DNA from: Gammaproteobacteria bacterium
GTDB lineage: Bacteria; Pseudomonadota; Gammaproteobacteria; Pseudomonadales; Halomonadaceae
Assembly (NCBI GenBank): GCA_023485185.1
Contig: JAMCZP010000269.1
Location: forward strand, 1-5,606
Reading direction: 5' to 3'
Length of the DNA: 5,606 nucleotides
Of this stretch, positions 1 through 5,606 are shown piece after piece. The first letter of the stretch is position 1; each line of letters opens with the position of its first letter. A program made the translations under genes and the position numbers. Below the pieces are notes generated by a model. It was not told where the DNA came from. It did no database searches and was given only the letters and a program-made list of their open reading frames with translations.

Positions 1-699
1 AGCCGAGCTTATCTCATCTGTCTGGGGAGGCGCATCCTGCACCGTTTCAAGCCTTTCGTCTAGTGCTTCATGCTGTGTAGCAGGGTCATTTTGCGCATTG
101 ATGTCCTCGTCATTCGACACCAAGCCCTCTTCTTCAGGTATTTCGTTTTCGTCCCAACTGGCCAGCGTGTGCATGGGTGGCAGCGCATCAAGTGTTTTTA
201 ACCCAAAATCGTCCAAAAAGCTGCGCGTAGTCGCGTATACCGCCGGGCGACCAGGCACATCACGATGCCCTACCACCCGAATCCAGCCTCGCTCTGCCAG
301 GGTACGCATGATCGAGCTACTAACGCTGACCCCACGCACTTCTTCAATATCCCCCCGGGTGACCGGCTGACGATAGGCGATCAGTGCCAGCGTTTCCAGC
401 AGGGCTCGCGAGTAACGCTGCGGACGCTCATCCCACAGCCGTGACACCCAATGAGAGAGGCGCGGACGAATGCGTAATTGGTAGCCTGAAACAGTTTCTA
501 ATAGTTCCAACGCACCACCTGAATGGCGCTGCTGCAAACGCTCTAACACTTGGCGAAAGTCGCGCCGAGACGGGCATTCACCTTCCAAAAAAAGCGTTTC
601 CAAGCGCTCAAGCGGCAACGGTTCACCGGCGGCTAAGAGCGCCGCTTCCACGATATCATCCAACACCATGTCGTTTAGCACAGTCGCGGTGCTACTCAT
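1..699 (-). CDS. scpB: Segregation and condensation protein B, ScpB (3' end outside window)
   Basis: ScpB is the winged-helix (kite-type) subunit that dimerises and binds the kleisin ScpA in the cytoplasmic SMC-ScpAB condensin, which compacts and segregates the chromosome. The frame is open for 233 codons and reaches the window edge without a stop, so the C-terminus is missing. The N-terminal winged helix covers about residues 10-90 (LDDIVEAALLAAGEPLPLE, then SGYQLRIRP). The second covers about 95-170 and carries the family signatures LLETLALIAYRQPVTRGDIE (101-120), RGV (122-124) and GWIRVVGHRDVPGRPAVY (138-155), then FLDDFGL. From about residue 182 the chain becomes acidic and low-complexity, as ScpB tails often are. 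The ATG at 697-699 is chosen because it makes an ATGA overlap with the scpA stop and has GAGGAG about 7 nt upstream inside scpA. That arrangement implies translational coupling and roughly matched synthesis of the two subunits. Confidence 0.96.
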   Translation of the reverse strand, partial: MSSTATVLNDMVLDDIVEAALLAAGEPLPLERLETLFLEGECPSRRDFRQVLERLQQRHSGGALELLETVSGYQLRIRPRLSHWVSRLWDERPQRYSRALLETLALIAYRQPVTRGDIEEVRGVSVSSSIMRTLAERGWIRVVGHRDVPGRPAVYATTRSFLDDFGLKTLDALPPMHTLASWDENEIPEEEGLVSNDEDINAQNDPATQHEALDERLETVQDAPPQTDEISSA

Positions 700-1640
700 G
701 GCATCTCCTCATCAGACTCAAACGCGCTCTCCCCAAAGGAAGTATCATCAAACGCATCCTCTTCAATTTCCTCGCCCAGCTCTCCCATTCGGGACGCCCG
801 CGCACGCACATGAATAGGAGACAGCGGTGCATTCTGAACGATTTCAATCATGGCTTCTTTTGCTAACTCCAAAATGGCCATAAAGGTGACCACTACACCC
901 GCCCGCCCCTCCTCCAGCGTAAACAGCGCCTCAAAGGGGGTATAGCGCTGCTGCGCGCTATCGTGATTAAGCTGCTCCATAATTTTTAGCATGCGCTCGC
1001 GAGTCGAAAGCACCTCACGACTAATTTGGTGGGCCTGCACCAGCTCGGCACGCTTTAGCACATCGGATAAAGCACTCAACAGCTCATCCAACTCGACATC
1101 AGGGTGGATCACCCGCGCTTCAAGCGGCGGTAGCCCCGCTTGCACGCTGAACCAGTCACGGCCCATGCGCGGCAGCGTATCCAGCGTCTCTGCCGCCTCT
1201 TTAAGCCGCTCATACTCCTGCAGGCGGCGGATAAGCTCCGCGCGGGGATCCTCCTCGTCATCGCCCTCCACTTTGGGTGGGCGCGGCAGCAGCGTGCGTG
1301 ATTTGATTTCCGCCAGCATGGCAGCCATCAGCAGGTACTCACCCGCTAACTCTATTTCCATGGCCTTCATCAGCTCCACATACTCAATATATTGGTGGGT
1401 GATGGTGGCCACGTTAATCGTCAGAATATCCAGATTCTGACGGCGAATCAGATAAAGCAGTAAATCCAGCGGACCTTCAAAAGTCTCTAAAAAGACCCGC
1501 AGCGCTTCCGGAGGAATATATAAATCCTCCGGCATGTGGGTGATGGGCTCGTTAAACAGACGCCCAAACGAAGCTGCCACTGGGTCAGTGGGCGAGGAGT
1601 TTAGGTTTTCTGGTTCAACAGCGCTTGGCGTCTCGCTCAC
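696..1640 (-). CDS. scpA: Segregation and condensation protein A, ScpA (kleisin)
   Basis: ScpA is the kleisin that bridges the two SMC heads and carries ScpB in the bacterial condensin complex. The 314-residue protein shows the family hallmarks. The SMC-neck-binding N-terminal domain starts around residue 48 with VFLETFEGPLDLLLYLIRR and continues through EYLLMAAMLAEIKSRTLLP (101-119). A charged linker follows (EGDDEEDPRAELIRRLQEYE, about 125-144). The C-terminal winged helix lies at about 235-280 (EGRAGVVVTFMAILELAKE, then SPIHVRAR). The last 30 residues are strongly acidic. The start is GTG at 1640. It has only a weak AGAGA Shine-Dalgarno 10 nt upstream, so start confidence is moderate. The next candidate, Met36, has no better ribosome site. 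From memory, related proteins also carry a segment like PEDLYIPPEAL before the core, which favours the longer form. The gene follows the DUF2442 stop by 27 bp and overlaps scpB by 4 bp. Confidence 0.96.
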   Translation of the reverse strand: MSETPSAVEPENLNSSPTDPVAASFGRLFNEPITHMPEDLYIPPEALRVFLETFEGPLDLLLYLIRRQNLDILTINVATITHQYIEYVELMKAMEIELAGEYLLMAAMLAEIKSRTLLPRPPKVEGDDEEDPRAELIRRLQEYERLKEAAETLDTLPRMGRDWFSVQAGLPPLEARVIHPDVELDELLSALSDVLKRAELVQAHQISREVLSTRERMLKIMEQLNHDSAQQRYTPFEALFTLEEGRAGVVVTFMAILELAKEAMIEIVQNAPLSPIHVRARASRMGELGEEIEEDAFDDTSFGESAFESDEEMP

Positions 1641-1667
1641 GCGGGTCGATTCTCTAGGTAAATAAAA

Positions 1668-1916
1668 TCAGGCGACAGCCTGACGATGTCTTGTCATATC
1701 GCCTTGTCCAGCCAAGATCCCATCGATAGATACATCTTCATCAAGTGCATCCCAATGAATACCTCGAGCGCTTAATTCATAGTGTGCTAACTGCTGTGGT
1801 GTTGCTTTGATAAGACGTGGGTACCAAGCAAGTGGCACACCTATCGTGCGGCCATCACTTAGCTCAACCCAGAAACTATCCTCATCAAAAGTGACTCGTT
1901 TAGGAGAAGTAGTCAT
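1668..1916 (-). CDS. DUF2442 domain protein, downstream partner of DUF4160
   Basis: This is an 82-residue protein of the uncharacterised DUF2442 family. Visible family features are an N-terminal strand region (RVTFDEDSFWVELSDGR, residues 7-23), the VPLAWYPRL block (27-35), ATPQQLAHYEL (38-48) and the closing GIHWDALDEDVSIDGIL (52-68). The last 14 residues (GQGDMTRHRQAVA region) lie beyond the usual core and are slightly basic. No catalytic motif, signal peptide or membrane segment is seen. The ATG at 1914-1916 is preferred because AGAGGG lies 8 nt upstream. An in-frame GTG at 1923-1925 would add three residues, but it overlaps that ribosome site and has none of its own. The gene overlaps the end of the DUF4160 gene by 17 nt in another frame, suggesting coupled translation. 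The family is commonly found beside DUF4160. A DNA-binding or antitoxin-like role is possible but is inference only. Confidence 0.9.
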   Translation of the reverse strand: MTTSPKRVTFDEDSFWVELSDGRTIGVPLAWYPRLIKATPQQLAHYELSARGIHWDALDEDVSIDGILAGQGDMTRHRQAVA

Positions 1917-2142
1917 GCCAGGCACCCTCTAATGTGTCGCGATATTGAATAATTATAGCCGTAATAGTACGCAGTGCTTTTGCATTAAAGCCATCATTTC
2001 GCGCTAGCTGTACATCAGGTGAGAGCCAAAACTTAGCTTCAGCGCCAGCTTTAAAAACGTGGATATGGGCAAGTTCTAATGGGTCACCCTCATTTGAATA
2101 GAAGAAAAACCTAAAACCCTGTAAGCGTAGCACCGTGGGCAT
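1900..2142 (-). CDS. DUF4160 domain protein, first gene of the small accessory pair
   Basis: This 80-residue protein spans essentially the whole DUF4160 family. It opens with MPTVLRLQGFRFFFYSNE (1-18), followed by GDPLELAHIHV (19-29) with the conserved His-x-His pair at H26 and H28. Next come AEAKFWLSPDVQLARNDGFN (34-53) and a C-terminal helix ending AWHDYF (74-79), with conserved Trp75 and Phe79. No function is established for the family that I can state firmly. The small size, His-rich centre and pairing with DUF2442 resemble toxin-antitoxin-like or other two-gene modules, but which partner would be toxic, if either, cannot be read from the sequence. The ATG at 2142 has GGGAG 6 nt upstream (2149-2153). 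It lies 66 bp after the radD stop, and that gap holds a good -10 box. GC is clearly lower than in the flanking genes, consistent with acquisition by transfer. Confidence 0.92.
   Translation of the reverse strand: MPTVLRLQGFRFFFYSNEGDPLELAHIHVFKAGAEAKFWLSPDVQLARNDGFNAKALRTITAIIIQYRDTLEGAWHDYFS
1925..1930 (-). promoter_or_regulatory. Ribosome binding site of the DUF2442 gene (decides its start)
   Basis: The minus strand reads AGAGGG here, 8 nt before the ATG at 1914-1916. It lies inside the last codons of the DUF4160 gene. The in-frame GTG at 1923-1925 shares a base with this site, which argues against GTG being the start. Confidence 0.6.
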
Positions 2143-2176
2143 GGATAGCTCCCGTAATCTACGGCATTGTCACTGA

Positions 2177-2182
2177 ATAATA
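2177..2182 (-). promoter_or_regulatory. Candidate -10 box for the DUF4160/DUF2442 pair
   Basis: The minus strand reads TATTAT, one base from the sigma-70 consensus, in the AT-rich 66-bp gap between radD and the DUF4160 gene. It would place a transcription start roughly 28 nt before the DUF4160 ATG. The matching -35 position with a 17-bp spacer reads GTGCCT (2200-2205), only three of six consensus bases, so the promoter may be weak or need an activator. Short inverted words TACGG (2160-2164) and CCGTA (2195-2199) are centred on this box and could form an operator, but at 5 bp they may be chance. Confidence 0.35.
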
Positions 2183-2208
2183 GATGTTTTATTACCGTAA
2201 GGCACATG

Positions 2209-4017
2209 CTAACCCGCCTCGGCCGCTTTGCGGTAGCGGCCAGCATAGTCGAACAGCTTGTCACGTATTTGGAAATGACGACCTACTTTTCGCCCTACCA
2301 CAAAATCAGGATGGCGCAGACGGCGCTGTTCTGCGGCCACTTCCTCTGCGCTTAGCGGCTGCCATTTACCCCCTGGTGCGCGCAGGTGGTAGCGCAGAAA
2401 GGCGGCATAGAAAGCTCGCCGCTGCGCAGGCGTTTCCAACGCAAACCACTCGGCAAGATGGGTACCATCTTCGTCGTGGTAAGTGACTTTTAAACGCGGC
2501 AAGCCGCGACCGTTAGTGGTCGCTTCCAACTGCATGCCGCTTACCCTCAACACCTTGGCATCTTTTAGTTTCAGAGCGTCTTTGAGCTTATCGTCGGCAT
2601 CCACCAACAGTTTCTCACACCCGTGGCAGCGCCGGGCGGCGATGTCATTTTCAGCCCCACACTCCTCGCAGACTTTAAAACGAAAGCGAAACTCACACTG
2701 GCGAGGCTTTCCTTCCTCGTCCTCTACCAACCCCTGACAGCGGCGGCCAAAGTGCTCAATCACCAGCTCGCCATCGCGCTTGCCCCAATAAAGATTAGCA
2801 TGACCACAAGCGGGACACTCCACCTGGACCGGCTCGCTGTCGCTATCCGGTTTCGGCTCGCCCACTTCTGGCGCAAAGATATCCCACGGGTTACCGGCGT
2901 AATCTAGAATCAAGCAGTCGCTCTTATCCGGCGACAGGCGCAGCCCTCGGCCCACCATCTGCTGGTAGAGGCTTACCGATTCGGTAGGCCGTAAAATGGC
3001 GATCAAATCCACATGGGGCGCATCAAAACCGGTGGTCAGCACCGCCACGTTAACCAGATATTTAAGCTCGCGTGCTTTAAAGGCATCAATTAGCGCCGTG
3101 CGCTCGCGGGAAGCCGTCGCACCGGTAATCAGCGCGGCTTCTGCCCTAGGTAAGTAGCCCATGATCTCTTCAGCATGGGCCACGGTGGCGGCAAAAATCA
3201 TCACCCCCTGGCGCTCATCAGCGCGGGTTATTATCTGCTGAATAATGCCGGGCGTTGCACGATTTCCCGCTACCACACGGTTAAGCTCATCATCCTGAAA
3301 CAAGCCAGTCGATGAAGGCCGTAACGCTGAGAAGTCGTAGCCCTCAATAGCCATATCCAAGCGCTTTGGCTCGGCAAGATAGCCCTGCTTCACCATCAGG
3401 CGTAGTGGTTGTTCAAACACGCAGTCACGGAAAAAGCTATCTTCACTGCCACGCACCATTCCGTGATGGTGGCGATAGTAGATAAAGCCTTGCCCCAAGC
3501 GGTAAGGCGTAGCTGTCAGCCCGAGTATTTTCAGCTGCGGATTGTGCTGGCGAAGATGATCTATTACCTGGCGGTAGCTGGCGTCTTCATTTAACGACAC
3601 ACGGTGGCTCTCATCGATGACCAACAGTGTGAAATTCGCGTCGTTAAAACGCTGCAAATTACGCACCACCGACTGGACCGAGCCAAATACCACTTGGCGG
3701 TTGGCCTCTTTGCGTTTTAAGCCAGCGCTAAAGATATCCGCCTTAAGCCCATAGGCCTGGTACTTGGCGTGGTTCTGCTCTACCAGTTCCCGCACATGGG
3801 CCAGCACCAACACACGCCCGCGCGCTAAACGCGCCAGTTCAGCAATCACCAAGGATTTACCGCTACCGGTGGGCAGTACCACTACGGCAGGCTCGCTGGA
3901 TGCACGAAAATGCACCACCACGCGTTTTACGGCTTCCCGCTGATAGGGGCGCAGATGAGGCGTTGCTACTTTAGAGACGAAAGGCGGCCCGGAGGCCGCC
4001 TTATGATGTTGCGTCAT
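2209..4017 (-). CDS. radD: RadD (YejH) family SF2 DNA-repair helicase/ATPase
   Basis: This is a 602-residue superfamily 2 ATPase closely matching E. coli RadD (586 residues), which acts in double-strand-break repair with RecA and SSB. Motifs in order are LRPYQ (22-26), Walker A LPTGSGKS (48-55, Lys54 equivalent to E. coli Lys37), FGSVQSV (111-117), Walker B DESH (135-138; E. coli has DECH), [10 protein letters not shown] (166-175), [12 protein letters not shown] (273-284), TTGFDAPH (328-335) and the arginine-finger motif [10 protein letters not shown] (352-361). Two four-cysteine zinc sites follow: C401, C404, C427, C441 and C450, C453, C464, C467. The C-terminal RadD region ends with [25 protein letters not shown]. 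The ATG at 4017 is the first possible start, because an in-frame TAG directly precedes it, and no ATG, GTG or TTG lies between it and LRPYQ. This gives 17 more N-terminal residues than E. coli RadD. The gene starts 21 bp after purL. A housekeeping repair role is more likely than a defence role. Confidence 0.96.
   Translation of the reverse strand: MTQHHKAASGPPFVSKVATPHLRPYQREAVKRVVVHFRASSEPAVVVLPTGSGKSLVIAELARLARGRVLVLAHVRELVEQNHAKYQAYGLKADIFSAGLKRKEANRQVVFGSVQSVVRNLQRFNDANFTLLVIDESHRVSLNEDASYRQVIDHLRQHNPQLKILGLTATPYRLGQGFIYYRHHHGMVRGSEDSFFRDCVFEQPLRLMVKQGYLAEPKRLDMAIEGYDFSALRPSSTGLFQDDELNRVVAGNRATPGIIQQIITRADERQGVMIFAATVAHAEEIMGYLPRAEAALITGATASRERTALIDAFKARELKYLVNVAVLTTGFDAPHVDLIAILRPTESVSLYQQMVGRGLRLSPDKSDCLILDYAGNPWDIFAPEVGEPKPDSDSEPVQVECPACGHANLYWGKRDGELVIEHFGRRCQGLVEDEEGKPRQCEFRFRFKVCEECGAENDIAARRCHGCEKLLVDADDKLKDALKLKDAKVLRVSGMQLEATTNGRGLPRLKVTYHDEDGTHLAEWFALETPAQRRAFYAAFLRYHLRAPGGKWQPLSAEEVAAEQRRLRHPDFVVGRKVGRHFQIRDKLFDYAGRYRKAAEAG
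2221..2241 (-). other. 7-bp stem hairpin at the 3' end of radD
   Basis: GGCCGCT (2221-2227) and AGCGGCC (2235-2241) are perfect inverted arms around a 7-nt loop, within the last radD codons and about 9 nt before the stop. No T run follows on either strand, so it is not a convincing intrinsic terminator. It could be a minor mRNA 3' structure or simply a product of GC-rich coding sequence. Confidence 0.3.
3981..4002 (-). terminator. Terminator-like hairpin after purL, inside the radD 5' coding region
   Basis: AAGGCGGCC (3981-3989) and GGCCGCCTT (3994-4002) form a perfect 9-bp, GC-rich stem with a 4-nt loop. On the minus strand the stem is followed by T then CGTCTC, so the uridine tract is short (TTT counting the stem end). 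The A-flanked GC stem looks like a gammaproteobacterial rho-independent terminator. Its position, starting 37 nt after the purL stop, suits the end of the purL transcript. However, it lies within codons 6-13 of radD (KAASGPPF), so it could instead act as a partial terminator or attenuator lowering purL readthrough into radD, or affect radD translation. With the short T tract, termination is probably incomplete. Confidence 0.5.
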
Positions 4018-4020
4018 CTA

Positions 4021-4026
4021 TCACCT
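4021..4026 (-). promoter_or_regulatory. Ribosome binding site of radD
   Basis: The minus strand reads AGGTGA, with the AGG core 6 nt before the ATG at 4015-4017, inside the 21-bp gap after purL. It supports initiation at this ATG, and hence real translation of the N-terminal extension that holds the hairpin. Confidence 0.6.
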
Positions 4027-4038
4027 ATGGTGTGTTCG

Positions 4039-5606
4039 TTATCCCAACCATACACGAGCATTGCGGAATAAGCGCAACCAAGCACCATCTTCAGTCCACT
4101 CAGCAGGACGCCAGGAGTTGGTGATCGCCCGCGCCACACGCTCGGGGTGCGGCATCATGATGGTTACACGACCATCCGGCGTGGTCAGGCCGGTAATGCC
4201 TGAGGGCGAGCCATTAGGGTTTGCTGGGTAACGCGTGGTCACCTGGCCATAGTTGTCGATATAGCGCATGGCAATTTGGCTGCTCGACTGCATGCTGCGC
4301 AAGTGAGCGCTGTCGCGGAACTCCGCCCGCCCTTCGCCATGGGCTACGGCAATGGGAAGCTTAGAGCCTTCCATACCGGCCAATAGAATCGACGGGCTCT
4401 TTTCAACGCGCACCATGGAGACACGAGCTTCAAACTGCTCAGACTCATTGCGCACAAAGGTCGGCCAGTTTTCAGCTCCTGGAATCAGCGACTTCAACTG
4501 TGACAACATCTGGCAGCCATTACACACGCCCAGCGAGAAGCTATCTTCACGGGCAAAGAAGGCCGCGAACTGCTCACGAGCGCGCTCGTTAAACAGCACG
4601 GACTTGGCCCAGCCGCCACCGGCACCCAGCACGTCGCCGTAGGAGAAGCCGCCACAGGCCACCAGGCCTTTGAACTCTTCCAAGGAAACGCGCCCCTCAA
4701 GGAGGTCACTCATGTGCACATCCACCGCCTCAAACCCGGCCTTATCAAAGGCCCAGGCCATCTCCACCTGACCATTAACGCCCTGTTCACGCAGCACGGC
4801 CATGGCGGGCTTGGCAGTATTCACAAACGGCGCGCTGATATCGTCATTGATATCAAAGGTCGCTGTTGCAGAAAGACCGGGATCACGGCTATCGAGCAGA
4901 TTGTCGAATTCGTTTTTAGCGCATTCTGGGTTATCGCGCAGCGCTTGCATGCGGTAGCTGGTTTCTGTCCAGGTACGCTGGGTAATCTGGCGAGTCGTTT
5001 CCAGCAGCGGCTCTTCAAACAGCGTGACGCGCACTTGATCGTCATAACGCGGGCGGGCAATCACGCCGCAGGTTTCAATACCGGCCACGGCAAATTGCGC
5101 CAGCACTTCTTCCGTGTCTTTGCGGTTGACCTGAATCACCGCCCCCAGCTCTTCCGAGAACAGTGCATTCAATGCTTCAACAGGTTCATCAATCATCCAG
5201 TCGAGCTTGATCTCTAGCCCTGCATGGGCAGCGAAGGCCATCTCCAGCAGCGTGACCAACAAGCCGCCGTCGCTGCGGTCGTGATAAGCCAATAGCTTAC
5301 CGTCACGATTAAGACCCTGAATGACCTCGAAGAACGCTTTAATATCTTCCGGGTCGTCCACATCAGGGCAGTCATTACCCACTTGCCCGTAAACCTGCGC
5401 CAAGGCAGACCCACCTAAGCGGTTCTGGCCGTTACCTAGATCGATCAAAATCAGATCAGATTCGTCCTGATCCAGGTTGATTTGCGGCGTTAGTGTTGCC
5501 AGCGCATTGGTGACCGGTGCAAAGCCGGTGACGACTAGCGATAGCGGCGAGGTCACACTCTTCTCTTCGCTTTCGCCCTCTTGCTTCTCATCCACCCAGG
5601 GGCTGC
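4039..5606 (-). CDS. purL: Phosphoribosylformylglycinamidine synthase PurL, C-terminal part (5' end outside window)
   Basis: PurL is cytosolic FGAM synthetase of de novo purine synthesis: FGAR + glutamine + ATP + water give FGAM + glutamate + ADP + phosphate. The window holds its last 521 complete codons. The frame stays open through the right edge, and the GTG at 5593-5595 is internal, not a start. By comparison with the roughly 1295-residue Salmonella enzyme, about the last 40% is present. It begins in the second synthetase half ([12 protein letters not shown], then [13 protein letters not shown] and [11 protein letters not shown]). It then enters the class I glutaminase domain ([14 protein letters not shown] block, [19 protein letters not shown]). 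The catalytic triad is intact: Cys in GVCNGCQM (codon 4522-4524), His (4147-4149) and Glu (4141-4143) in PHPER. The Cys-to-His distance of 125 residues and 35 residues from His to the end both match Salmonella Cys1135, His1260 and length 1295. The protein ends FRNARVWLG with a TAA stop. Confidence 0.98.
   Translation of the reverse strand, partial: SPWVDEKQEGESEEKSVTSPLSLVVTGFAPVTNALATLTPQINLDQDESDLILIDLGNGQNRLGGSALAQVYGQVGNDCPDVDDPEDIKAFFEVIQGLNRDGKLLAYHDRSDGGLLVTLLEMAFAAHAGLEIKLDWMIDEPVEALNALFSEELGAVIQVNRKDTEEVLAQFAVAGIETCGVIARPRYDDQVRVTLFEEPLLETTRQITQRTWTETSYRMQALRDNPECAKNEFDNLLDSRDPGLSATATFDINDDISAPFVNTAKPAMAVLREQGVNGQVEMAWAFDKAGFEAVDVHMSDLLEGRVSLEEFKGLVACGGFSYGDVLGAGGGWAKSVLFNERAREQFAAFFAREDSFSLGVCNGCQMLSQLKSLIPGAENWPTFVRNESEQFEARVSMVRVEKSPSILLAGMEGSKLPIAVAHGEGRAEFRDSAHLRSMQSSSQIAMRYIDNYGQVTTRYPANPNGSPSGITGLTTPDGRVTIMMPHPERVARAITNSWRPAEWTEDGAWLRLFRNARVWLG

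Noticed and set aside
98..866. Open plus-strand frames opposite scpB and scpA
   Set aside because: They are antisense to two well-recognised genes, have low-complexity Ser/Arg-rich or unfamiliar translations, and match no family I know.
2221..2241. Hairpin near the radD stop as a radD terminator
   Set aside because: The 7-bp stem lies before the stop codon and no T run follows it on the minus strand.
2076..2486. Small frames on both strands over the radD 3' end and the radD/DUF4160 gap
   Set aside because: They overlap clear RadD and DUF4160 coding sequence and have no family features, so they are frame shadows.
1668..4017. RadD-like helicase plus DUF4160/DUF2442 as one novel defence system
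   Set aside because: The helicase matches housekeeping RadD from the ATPase core through the zinc sites to the C-terminus. The pair differs in base composition and has its own promoter candidate, so adjacency alone does not support a joint system.
4494..5414. Several 66-167 residue frames on both strands inside purL
   Set aside because: The purL frame is continuous with an intact catalytic triad and family-matching spacing. The others are shadows of a GC-rich coding region.
5593..5595. GTG as a possible start of a separate PurL-like glutaminase protein
   Set aside because: The frame continues upstream to the window edge with no stop, and the sequence before the glutaminase domain is the normal PurL synthetase half. 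This is an internal Val codon.

Overview
The window reads as a chromosomal segment of a gammaproteobacterium. It is most likely from the Halomonas/Oceanospirillales side rather than an enteric, for three reasons. PurL is the long single-chain type with a fused glutaminase. The helicase matches RadD (YejH) almost motif for motif. Chromosome condensation uses ScpA/ScpB rather than MukBEF. The genus is an inference from protein character and moderate-to-high GC, not a proven assignment.

All genes lie on the minus strand, so transcription runs from high to low coordinates. From upstream to downstream they are: the 3' 521 codons of purL (purine biosynthesis, 5' end outside the window); radD, a complete SF2 helicase gene starting 21 bp after the purL stop; a small overlapping pair of DUF4160 and DUF2442 genes; scpA, starting 27 bp after the DUF2442 stop; and scpB, overlapping scpA by 4 bp and running off the left edge after 233 codons. 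Coding density is very high. No intergenic gap exceeds about 66 bp and there is no gene-free stretch over 300 bp. I saw no tRNA, rRNA, CRISPR array, insertion sequence or attachment site.

The housekeeping genes do three separate jobs: purine synthesis (PurL), DNA repair (RadD) and chromosome segregation (ScpAB with SMC). The DUF4160/DUF2442 pair is the accessory element. By hand count, bases 1681-2160 are about 45% GC, against about 56% in a sampled part of radD (3001-3180). The pair has its own candidate promoter and overlapping frames, and no visible terminator separates it from scpAB. It resembles small two-gene modules sometimes suspected of being toxin-antitoxin-like, but its function is unknown.

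A second point of interest is a perfect 9-bp stem hairpin of intrinsic-terminator type. It lies just after purL but inside the first codons of radD, within an N-terminal extension that E. coli RadD lacks. I found no clear evidence of a large undescribed system. The two observations above are the best leads.
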